DNA of 5,957 nt from an uncultured Eubacteriales bacterium (GTDB taxonomy: Bacteria; Bacillota; Clostridia; Christensenellales; Borkfalkiaceae), in the NCBI GenBank assembly GCA_902767455.1, contig CACXHH010000204.1, positions 1-5,957 of the forward strand, read 5' to 3'. Of the stretch, positions 1-5,957 are shown piece by piece. Within the stretch, counting starts at the first letter, position 1, and every line of letters begins with the position of its first letter. The position numbers and the translations under genes were made by a program. A model generated the notes under the pieces. It worked only from the letters and a program-made list of their open reading frames with translations, was not told where the DNA came from and did no database searches.

Positions 1-1044
1 AACTTCGCCTATAACGGCGTTGTCGGAAGAATACTCGCTCGTCTTTTTCTTTATATCACGCAAAAAGCCTTCGTCAAGCTCGTCGACCACGTCGAGCCTG
101 ACGCCTTTAAAACCGAGCTCGTAATATTTGGGCAACACTTTATTTAAGATAAAATCGTGAAATTTGCGCGAATCTTTCTTTATCGCGGGAAGATTTACGA
201 AGTTCCACCAACAAGTATAAACATCGGGATAAGAAGTAAAATCGAACCAGTCGTAATACTCGCTTTCCTTTGAGTTATACGCGCCCTTTGAGCCGTAATT
301 TCCGTACTTATCGAAGTAAACGCTGTCGGCGCCGACGTGATTATAAACTCCGTCGAAAATAAAGCTTATACCGCGTTTTTCGCCTTCGGAAAGCATAGTT
401 TTAAGATCGGCTTCCGTACCGAGAACGGGATCGAATTCAAGGTAATCGCCCGTATCGTAACGGTGAGAAGAATAAGCTTTCGAGATGGGGTTGAGATAAA
501 CGCAGGTAACGCCGAGCGATTTTAAGTAGTCGAGCTTTTGCGTTATCCCCTTGAAGTTACCGCCGAAAAACTCGTTATTTTCGACTTTGCCGAACTCGTT
601 GCGGTAAGTAGGCTCTCCGCCCCAGTCGGAGCGTTTTATTTTGTTCTTTCCGACGGAAAAATCTCCGCTTTTACAGAACCTGTCTGGGAATATCTGATAT
701 ATCGTACCGCCGACGAAGAAGGGAAGCGAGCTTTTTGAATACACGGTAAGCTGATAATCGCTCTTAGAATCAAGTTCGGCAAGAAGCCTTTCGCCGCGAC
801 CGTACCTGTTGCCGTCGGCAAAAAAACGGTACCAGTAAAGACCTTCGGGCAAGTTTACGCACGCAAAAAAGCTACCCGAGAGCGCGGTCATCGGGTAAGC
901 TCTTTCAAAACCGTCGTCCGAAGTAATCGACAAGAGAGCGTTTTTACAGTCGGACATAACGGAAAAAATCACGTCGGAATCGGCAGGGACCGCACCGACG
1001 ATACTTTTATGCGTCGTATCGAGCGGATCGAAGGAAAGGTACAT
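1..1044 (-). CDS. GH13 alpha-glucan hydrolase (neopullulanase/alpha-amylase-like), 3' end cut by window
   Basis: Glycoside hydrolase family 13 enzyme acting on alpha-1,4- (and perhaps alpha-1,6-) glucans. The first 348 residues are visible and the frame stays open to the window edge. Residues 1 to about 108 form a beta-rich N-terminal domain (VGAVPADSD, LYWYRFFADGN, YQLTVYSK), resembling the accessory domain of neopullulanase-type enzymes. The TIM barrel opens with GGTIYQIFPDRF (about 113-123). Conserved region I is DGVYNHVG (D231, N235, H236). Region II is GVRLDVVDEL with nucleophile D318 and R316. The last visible residues, IGEV, carry the general acid E347. Region IV and the C-terminal domain lie outside. 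No signal peptide is seen, so it is probably cytoplasmic and works on stored glycogen or maltodextrins. The start is the first ATG after the glgP stop, 36 bases downstream; no good Shine-Dalgarno precedes it, so translation may depend on glgP. Exact specificity (amylase, neopullulanase, cyclomaltodextrinase) cannot be decided. Family assignment is very secure. Confidence 0.93.
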   Translation of the reverse strand, partial: MYLSFDPLDTTHKSIVGAVPADSDVIFSVMSDCKNALLSITSDDGFERAYPMTALSGSFFACVNLPEGLYWYRFFADGNRYGRGERLLAELDSKSDYQLTVYSKSSLPFFVGGTIYQIFPDRFCKSGDFSVGKNKIKRSDWGGEPTYRNEFGKVENNEFFGGNFKGITQKLDYLKSLGVTCVYLNPISKAYSSHRYDTGDYLEFDPVLGTEADLKTMLSEGEKRGISFIFDGVYNHVGADSVYFDKYGNYGSKGAYNSKESEYYDWFDFTSYPDVYTCWWNFVNLPAIKKDSRKFHDFILNKVLPKYYELGFKGVRLDVVDELDEGFLRDIKKKTSEYSSDNAVIGEV

Positions 1045-1080
1045 ATTGCTTACGTGCGGTAAAAATCGTTTTTGCGTTGA

Positions 1081-3513
1081 TTATTTGACGGGTTTAAGCC
1101 CCCAGATGTTGTCGGCGTATTCTTTGACGGCTCTGTCTGCCGCGAAAAATCCGCTTGCGGCAACGTTGTTGAGCGACATTTTCGCCCATTTTTCCTTGTT
1201 GAGATAGTCGCGGTCGATAAGCCCTTTGGTGTCGAAATACGAACTGAAATCGGCAAGACACATATAGGGGTCTGCTATCGGGGAGTTTGTGGTGAGATAG
1301 TTTGCGAACAGCTCGAAGCCCACCCCGTTATAGCCGCGTTTCAGGCTTTCGATAATGCGTTTGATACGGGCGTTATCGTGGTAGTAAGCGCTTGCGTTGT
1401 AGCCGCTCTTCCAGAGTTTTTCGACTTCGTCAGCCGTCATACCGAAGATATAGATATTCTCTCTGCCGACGTGTTCGCACATTTCGACGTTGGCTCCGTC
1501 CATCGTTCCGACGGTGAGCGCGCCGTTTATCATAAACTTCATGTTGCCCGTGCCGCTCGCTTCTTTACCCGCAAGCGATATCTGTTCGGAAACTTCCGCC
1601 GCAGGCATGAGCATTTCGGCGATGGTGACCGAATAGTTTTCGAGATAGACGACCTTTATCTTGTCGCTTACTCTCTTGTCGGGATAGTTGTTTATCTCTT
1701 CGGCAAGACAGCATATCAGCTTGATTATCTGTTTCGCCATATAGTAGCCGGGAGCGGCTTTGGCGCCGAAAATGAAGGTCTTTGGCTGAACGTTCATATC
1801 GGGATCGGCTTTAAGGTCTTCAAACAGATTGATTATATACAGTACGAACAAAAGCTGGCGTTTATACTCGTGCATACGCTTTGCCTGTACGTCGAAGAGC
1901 GAATTAACGTCGACATCCACGCCGTTATGCGTTTTGATATACTGCGCGAGTTTGGCTTTTTTGAGCTGTTTTATCTCGAGCATACGGTGAAGCACGGTTT
2001 CGTCGTTTTCAAACTTCTTGAATTCGGAAAGCTTCTCGCCGTCCATTACGAAACCGTCGCCTATGCAGTCGGTGATAAGCGAAGTGAGTTCGGGGTTGGA
2101 TTGACACAGCCAACGCCTGTGCGCGATGCCGTTGGTGACGTTGGTAAACTTTTCGGGCGTGAGCTCGGCAAAGTCCTTGAAAATGCTTTCCTTTATAATT
2201 TTGCTGTGGAGCGCCGATACGCCGTTTACCTTATGCGAGCCAAGCACGGCAAGGTTTGCCATTCTCACTCTGCCGTGAGAGAGAATAGCCATTCTGTCTA
2301 TTCTGTTCCAGTCGGACGGGTATTTGTTCCACAAATCGGCGCAGAAGCGCTGGTTTATCTCTTTGATTATAGCGTAAATTCTCGGAAGTCGCCTTTCGAT
2401 AAGGTCTTCGTTCCAAACTTCGAGAGCTTCGGCAAGAACGGTGTGGTTGGTGTAAGCTATCGTTCTCGTAGTAAGATCCCACGCCGTTTCCCACGAGTAG
2501 CCGTGTTCGTCCATCAAAAGACGCATAAGTTCGGGTACGGAAAGCGCGGGGTGCGTGTCGTTGATGTGGATAGCCACTTTTTCGGGAAGGTTATCGAAAG
2601 TTTTATATCTCGTGTAATGGTCGGCTAAAATGTTCTGAAGCGAAGCCGAAACGAGAAGATACTGCTGTTTGAGCCTTAAAGACTTGCCTTCAAAGTGGTT
2701 GTCGGAAGGATAGAGAACTTTTGAAATGAGTTCGGCTTCTGTGCTTTCCTTCATGCACTTGTCGTAATCGCCCTGCGAGAACATGTGCATATCAAAAGTC
2801 TTGGTGCTTCTCGCGCTCCACAGCCTTAAAACGGAAACGGCTTCGCTGTCTTTCCCGGATATCATCATATCGTAGGGAACGGCTTCGACTTCCACGGCGT
2901 CGACGTGGTGTATCTTCACGCCGTCGTCGCTCCAGTCTTCAACTATCCTGCCGTCGAATTTAACGCGGAAAGATCTGTCCGCGCGTTGAGTGAGCCAGAC
3001 TTCGCCGCCCGGCAGCCATTCGTCGGGAAGTTCCATCTGCCAACCGTCGACGATCTTCTGTTTGAAAAGACCGTATTCGTATCTTATGGAGAAACCGTAA
3101 GTCGGGTAATTCAAAGAAGCGAGCCCGTCCATATAGCACGCGGCAAGCCTGCCGAGCCCGCCGTTTCCGAGCCCCGCGTCAGGCTCGAGTTCGTAAAGGT
3201 CTTCGAGCGTAACGCCGAAATCGGATAAAGAGCCTTTTAACGCCTGCTCGATACCGAGATTGTAGACGTTGTTTTTGAGCGAACGACCGAGAAGAAATTC
3301 CATGCAGAGATAGTAGACTTTTTTGGACTTATTCGCCTTGGTCACGGCGTGGTACTTGTTGCGCTTTTCTAAAAGAATATCTCTCACCGTCATAACGACG
3401 GCTTTATAGAGCTGTTCTTTAGTACATTCTTTGGCGGAAACGCCGAAAAAACGAGAGAGTTTTCCTTCGATGGCGACTTTTGCTTCTTTTTTCGTAAAGT
3501 TGTTTATATTCAT
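1081..3513 (-). CDS. glgP: Glycogen/maltodextrin phosphorylase (GT35)
   Basis: Releases glucose-1-phosphate from the non-reducing ends of alpha-1,4-glucan using phosphate and a pyridoxal phosphate cofactor; cytoplasmic. The 810-residue protein is full length for a bacterial phosphorylase and aligns from end to end by eye with E. coli GlgP. Visible motifs are YYLCMEFLLGRSL (67-79), the glycine-rich DAGLGNGGLGRLAACYMDG (112-130), HINDTHPALSVPELMRLL (316-333), TNHTVLAEALE with the active-site His357, the phosphate-contacting KRMHEYKRQL (K545, R546, K551), and the cofactor site EASGTGNMKF with Schiff-base Lys659, followed by the GTMDGANVEM loop. The N-terminus is short and lacks the phosphorylatable serine segment of animal enzymes. 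The start ATG is backed by GGAG six bases upstream. It sits 63 bases after glgA and 36 bases before a GH13 gene, as expected for the degradation arm of a glycogen operon. Preference for glycogen over maltodextrin is not readable; the genomic context favours glycogen. Confidence 0.98.
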   Translation of the reverse strand: MNINNFTKKEAKVAIEGKLSRFFGVSAKECTKEQLYKAVVMTVRDILLEKRNKYHAVTKANKSKKVYYLCMEFLLGRSLKNNVYNLGIEQALKGSLSDFGVTLEDLYELEPDAGLGNGGLGRLAACYMDGLASLNYPTYGFSIRYEYGLFKQKIVDGWQMELPDEWLPGGEVWLTQRADRSFRVKFDGRIVEDWSDDGVKIHHVDAVEVEAVPYDMMISGKDSEAVSVLRLWSARSTKTFDMHMFSQGDYDKCMKESTEAELISKVLYPSDNHFEGKSLRLKQQYLLVSASLQNILADHYTRYKTFDNLPEKVAIHINDTHPALSVPELMRLLMDEHGYSWETAWDLTTRTIAYTNHTVLAEALEVWNEDLIERRLPRIYAIIKEINQRFCADLWNKYPSDWNRIDRMAILSHGRVRMANLAVLGSHKVNGVSALHSKIIKESIFKDFAELTPEKFTNVTNGIAHRRWLCQSNPELTSLITDCIGDGFVMDGEKLSEFKKFENDETVLHRMLEIKQLKKAKLAQYIKTHNGVDVDVNSLFDVQAKRMHEYKRQLLFVLYIINLFEDLKADPDMNVQPKTFIFGAKAAPGYYMAKQIIKLICCLAEEINNYPDKRVSDKIKVVYLENYSVTIAEMLMPAAEVSEQISLAGKEASGTGNMKFMINGALTVGTMDGANVEMCEHVGRENIYIFGMTADEVEKLWKSGYNASAYYHDNARIKRIIESLKRGYNGVGFELFANYLTTNSPIADPYMCLADFSSYFDTKGLIDRDYLNKEKWAKMSLNNVAASGFFAADRAVKEYADNIWGLKPVK

Positions 3514-3517
3514 TAAA

Positions 3518-3523
3518 TTCTCC
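3518..3523 (-). promoter_or_regulatory. Shine-Dalgarno of glgP
   Basis: On the minus strand the sequence reads GGAGAA, with GGAG ending six bases before the glgP ATG. This supports the chosen start and independent ribosome entry on glgP. It lies ten bases beyond the base of the stem-loop in the same gap. Confidence 0.75.
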
Positions 3524-3533
3524 GTAAAGTTTC

Positions 3534-3576
3534 AAGCTTTCGCCGCGTTGCTTTTTACGCCCCGCGGCGACGGCTT
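3534..3576 (-). promoter_or_regulatory. Intergenic stem-loop between glgA and glgP
   Basis: Directly after the glgA stop codon the transcript can fold into a hairpin. The core is a perfect 8-base-pair stem, TCGCCGCG (3570-3563) with CGCGGCGA (3547-3540), around a 15-base loop. A 2x2 internal loop and four more pairs, AAGC (3576-3573) with GCTT (3537-3534), extend the base. No uridine run follows on the minus strand, so this is not a standard intrinsic terminator. By inference it could protect the 3' end of upstream mRNA or set the ratio of glgA to glgP message. The pairing is seen directly; the function is not shown. Confidence 0.5.
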
Positions 3577-5112
3577 TTATATGAACAAATCGTAAAGTTT
3601 TTCGTATTGTGCGGCGGAAACGCCCCATGAAAAATCGGTAGTCATGGCGGTATGCATTATCTTGTTCCAAACGGGTTTGTTGCCGTAGGTATAGATAGCG
3701 TCCTTAATAACGTAGAGCATTTCGTGCGCATTGTAGTTGGTGAACGCAAATCCGTTTCCGTTCTCGCGTGAATCGTTGAAGGGGGTTATGCTGTCGTTGA
3801 GCCCGCCCGTACGCCTTACTACCGGGATAGTACCGTAACGGCACGCTATCATCTGCGAAAGCCCGCACGGCTCCTGCTTGGACGGCATAAGGAAAATATC
3901 CGCCCCGGAATATATTTTTGACGATAAATCCTTATTATATGCTATTATCGTCTTACATTTGCCGCTGTAAGTGTCGGAAACGTAATTGAAATATCCTTCG
4001 TAGTACGGTTCGCCCTTACCTAAAATGACGACCTGAATATCTTCGGACAAAAGTTCTTCGAGTATGCACTTGATAAGGTCAAGCCCTTTGTGAGAAACGA
4101 GCCTTGATATAACGGCGATTATCGGCACGTCTTCGCGGACGGGAAGATTGAGCATCTTCTGAAGTTCGGCTTTACATACCTTCTTGCCCGAAGTATCTTC
4201 AGCCGAGAAGTTAGCAAAAAGGCGTTTATCCTTTTCGGGGTTATACAGATCTACGTCGATACCGTTGAGTATGCCTTTGAGTTTTGCCGCGTTATCGTTG
4301 ATGACGTATTGAAGCCCGTGAGAAAAATAAGGATCTTTTATCTCTTCGGCGTAAGTCCTGCTGACGGTGGTCACGTAGTCGGCGCATTGTATCGCCCCTT
4401 TCATAAGATTAAGACAGCCGTCGTAGTCAAGAAGAGGCCCGACGTTTTGCGGAAGTCCGAACAAGTCTTCGAGAGTTTCTCTGCCGTACTTGCCCTGATA
4501 TTCTATATTATGAATAGTGAATACCGCTCTGATATGGTCGTAACCGTAACGCGCGGAATATATAGTTTTGAGATAGACTATCGAGAGTGCTGTCTGCCAG
4601 TCGTGACAGTGCATGACGTCGGGATAATAGTCAAGATGCTGCATGCATTCGAGCACCGCGCGCGAGAAGAAAGCAAATCTCTCGCCGTCGTCGTAATGAC
4701 CGTATAAAGTGTCGCGCTTGAAATAGTATTCGTTGTCGATAAAATAGAAAGTAACGCCGTTTTTCTTGTACGAGAACAGACCGCAATACTGGTTTCTCCA
4801 CGCGACGGGTACGTTGAAGTTACATAAATACGTAAGATGCGTTTTGTAGCCTTCTTCCATAGTGCCGTAAAGCGGAATAATAACGCGGACGTCGTATTTG
4901 TCGCGCTCGGCAAGAGCTACGGGAAGCGAGCCGATTACGTCTGCAAGTCCGCCCGTTGCGATAAACGGATTGGCTTCGGAAGCAACGAATAAAACCGTCG
5001 GTTTTCTCTTGACCGTAACAGTCGTTTTTTCGGCTTTTTTGACGGTCTTTTTAGCGGAAGCCTTTTCTTTGGTCGTCTTTACCTGTTTTTCTTCGGAAGC
5101 AGTTTTTTTCAT
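3577..5112 (-). CDS. glgA: Glycogen synthase (ADP-glucose, GT5) with lysine-rich N-terminal extension
   Basis: Transfers glucose from ADP-glucose to the growing alpha-1,4-glucan chain; cytoplasmic, GT-B fold. It has 511 residues, longer than the usual 470-490. The synthase core starts near residue 38 (PTVLFVASEANPF). The glycine-rich donor motif reads ATGGLADVIGSLP (52-64), with Ala52 where most GlgA proteins have the lysine of KTGGL. Other motifs are DVMHCHDWQTAL (165-176), FTIHNIEYQGKY (198-209), GILNGIDVDLYNP (280-292), ISRLVSHKGLDLI with R337 and K342 (335-347), and the catalytic SKQEPCGLSQ with E414 and C416, followed by VVRRTGGL (431-438). Residues 1-37 are low-complexity and rich in Lys, Thr, Glu and Ala, with no signal-peptide character. 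The start is firm: AGAGGTGA lies four bases before the ATG, and no ATG, GTG, TTG or CTG codon occurs in frame between it and the core. It follows glgD by 30 bases. Confidence 0.97.
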   Translation of the reverse strand: MKKTASEEKQVKTTKEKASAKKTVKKAEKTTVTVKRKPTVLFVASEANPFIATGGLADVIGSLPVALAERDKYDVRVIIPLYGTMEEGYKTHLTYLCNFNVPVAWRNQYCGLFSYKKNGVTFYFIDNEYYFKRDTLYGHYDDGERFAFFSRAVLECMQHLDYYPDVMHCHDWQTALSIVYLKTIYSARYGYDHIRAVFTIHNIEYQGKYGRETLEDLFGLPQNVGPLLDYDGCLNLMKGAIQCADYVTTVSRTYAEEIKDPYFSHGLQYVINDNAAKLKGILNGIDVDLYNPEKDKRLFANFSAEDTSGKKVCKAELQKMLNLPVREDVPIIAVISRLVSHKGLDLIKCILEELLSEDIQVVILGKGEPYYEGYFNYVSDTYSGKCKTIIAYNKDLSSKIYSGADIFLMPSKQEPCGLSQMIACRYGTIPVVRRTGGLNDSITPFNDSRENGNGFAFTNYNAHEMLYVIKDAIYTYGNKPVWNKIMHTAMTTDFSWGVSAAQYEKLYDLFI

Positions 5113-5116
5113 AAAA

Positions 5117-5124
5117 TCACCTCT
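5117..5124 (-). promoter_or_regulatory. Strong Shine-Dalgarno of glgA
   Basis: The minus strand reads AGAGGTGA four bases before the glgA ATG, close to the ideal complement of the 16S rRNA 3' end. It is the best ribosome binding site in the window. It fixes the glgA start and so shows that the unusual lysine-rich extension is very probably translated. Confidence 0.85.
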
Positions 5125-5142
5125 TTTACAGTCGGAACATCG

Positions 5143-5957
5143 TCAGATGACCGTTTCTTTGGGTATATAGAACGGGAAGTCTTCGGCGCCCGACAAACAT
5201 CTTCTGTCGCGGACGACTACGCCCTTATCGGCGATAACGGCGTTAAGTTGTACGTTCTCGCCCGTGATAGTACCCTTCATAAGAATACTGTTACGGACGA
5301 CCGTGCCTCTGCTTATCTTTACCCCGCGCGACAAAACGCTGTTATACACTTCGCCTTCGACGACGCAGGCGTCGGAGATAAGAGAGTTCTTGACGATTGC
5401 GTTGGCGCCGTATTTGGTGGGAGCAGAGTCCTTTATCATAGTGTAAATTTCGGCGGTGCCGAAGAGTTTGTTTCTCGTTTCGGGGTTGATAAGCCCGAGA
5501 TTGACGTCGTAAAAACGTTTGAGAGAAGATATTTCTTCGTAGTAACCGTCGTAGCGATACGCGAGTATCTTGAAACGGTTTACGTTTTTGCCGATGACGT
5601 CGTTAAGAAAATGACGTCTGCCGTGCGAAATGGCTTCGCTGACGAGCGAAACGAGCATAGTGCGTTTCATAACGACTATGTTGCCGTAAATATTTACTTT
5701 GCCGTTCATTCTCGGATCGATGGCTATTTCTTTTACGCGATTGTTTTCGTCGAGTTTTAAAATAGCGTTGTTGGTGCCCGAAATTTCAGAAGCCGACTTC
5801 TTGACGTAAAGCATGGTGATATCGGCGTTTTCGGAAACGTGGAAGCGGAGAAGGTCGTTGAAGTTCATATTGAACACCGAGTTTGAGTCGGCAAGAATAA
5901 TGTACTCTTCGTTACTGCGCATTATAAAGCCGAGAACGGTTTTTAAAGCTTCAAGAC
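5143..5957 (-). CDS. glgD: ADP-glucose pyrophosphorylase-like subunit GlgD, 5' end cut by window
   Basis: Non-catalytic or regulatory partner of GlgC in Firmicutes ADP-glucose pyrophosphorylase, the first step of glycogen synthesis. About 270 C-terminal residues are visible; the frame runs open through the right edge (LEALKTVLGFI precedes the Met at 5922), so that Met is internal and not the start. The end of the nucleotidyltransferase domain is present, but typical GlgC motifs are changed: GDHIYKMDY is replaced by ADSNSVFNMNF, the sugar-phosphate-binding FEEKP segment by EIAIDPRM, and the GYWxDVGT segment by GYYEEISSL. These changes favour GlgD over GlgC. A C-terminal left-handed beta-helix of hexapeptide repeats occupies about 5191-5424 (NAIVKNSLISDACVVEG, NSVLSRGVKISRGTVVRNSI), as in both subunits. 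The gene ends in TGA 30 bases before glgA. glgC is expected just upstream, outside the window. A divergent GlgC is the only serious alternative. Confidence 0.93.
   Translation of the reverse strand, partial: LEALKTVLGFIMRSNEEYIILADSNSVFNMNFNDLLRFHVSENADITMLYVKKSASEISGTNNAILKLDENNRVKEIAIDPRMNGKVNIYGNIVVMKRTMLVSLVSEAISHGRRHFLNDVIGKNVNRFKILAYRYDGYYEEISSLKRFYDVNLGLINPETRNKLFGTAEIYTMIKDSAPTKYGANAIVKNSLISDACVVEGEVYNSVLSRGVKISRGTVVRNSILMKGTITGENVQLNAVIADKGVVVRDRRCLSGAEDFPFYIPKETVI

Noticed and set aside
1056..1068. AAAAACGATTTTT inverted repeat after glgP as a possible terminator
   Set aside because: The stem is only five A-U pairs with a three-base loop, too weak for an intrinsic terminator, and the next gene follows directly.
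1378..2628. Long plus-strand open frame (416 codons) opposite glgP
   Set aside because: It lies codon-for-codon opposite glgP, where stops would only arise from TTA, CTA or TCA codons on the glgP strand; the gene simply avoids these here. The translation has no recognisable domain and glgP is unmistakable.
5113..5145. TGA between glgD and glgA as a recoded codon making a GlgD-GlgA fusion
   Set aside because: The GlgD beta-helix ends properly before the TGA and a strong Shine-Dalgarno directs a new start at glgA. No in-frame TGA is seen inside any of the four genes, so TGA behaves as a normal stop.
5248..5760. Plus-strand open frame of 170 codons opposite glgD
   Set aside because: Also codon-aligned antisense to a clear conserved gene, with no family resemblance; explained by codon bias. 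The same applies to the plus-strand frame at 4309-4707 opposite glgA.
5143..5922. glgD starting at the Met at 5922
   Set aside because: The frame continues open to the window edge and the upstream residues (LEALKTVLGFI) fit the GlgD domain; the protein would otherwise lack its whole N-terminal nucleotide-binding half. It is cut by the window and not short.

Overview
This window looks like part of a glycogen metabolism operon from a Clostridia-type Firmicute (Bacillota), probably an uncultured anaerobe. The evidence is a GlgD-type subunit, which is essentially a Firmicutes feature, the gene order glgD-glgA-glgP (the same as in the Bacillus glgBCDAP operon), protein sequences of clostridial character, AGAGGTGA/GGAG ribosome binding sites, and base composition that is mid-range by eye. 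The exact lineage cannot be read from the sequence.

All genes lie on the minus strand, so they are transcribed from right to left. At the right edge is the 3' part of glgD (5143 to beyond 5957), the GlgC-like partner of ADP-glucose pyrophosphorylase. A 30-base gap with a strong Shine-Dalgarno leads into glgA (3577-5112), glycogen synthase with an unusual lysine-rich N-terminal extension. A 63-base gap follows, holding a GC-rich stem-loop and a GGAG Shine-Dalgarno, then glgP (1081-3513), glycogen phosphorylase. After another 36 bases with no obvious Shine-Dalgarno comes the 5' part of a GH13 alpha-glucan hydrolase (1044 down to beyond position 1), cut by the window edge just after its general-acid glutamate. 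No stretch over 300 bases lacks a gene, and I see no promoter, intrinsic terminator, RNA gene, mobile element or CRISPR array.

The genes cover a cycle: GlgC (expected upstream, not seen) with GlgD makes ADP-glucose, GlgA polymerises it into alpha-1,4-glucan, GlgP releases glucose-1-phosphate from the chains, and the GH13 enzyme probably trims glycogen or maltodextrins hydrolytically. Tight same-strand spacing suggests one transcript.

No new system is evident. The points worth a second look are modest: the GlgA extension, the Lys-to-Ala change in its KTGGL motif, the stem-loop between glgA and glgP, and the fact that all four genes occupy the same reading frame with gaps divisible by three.
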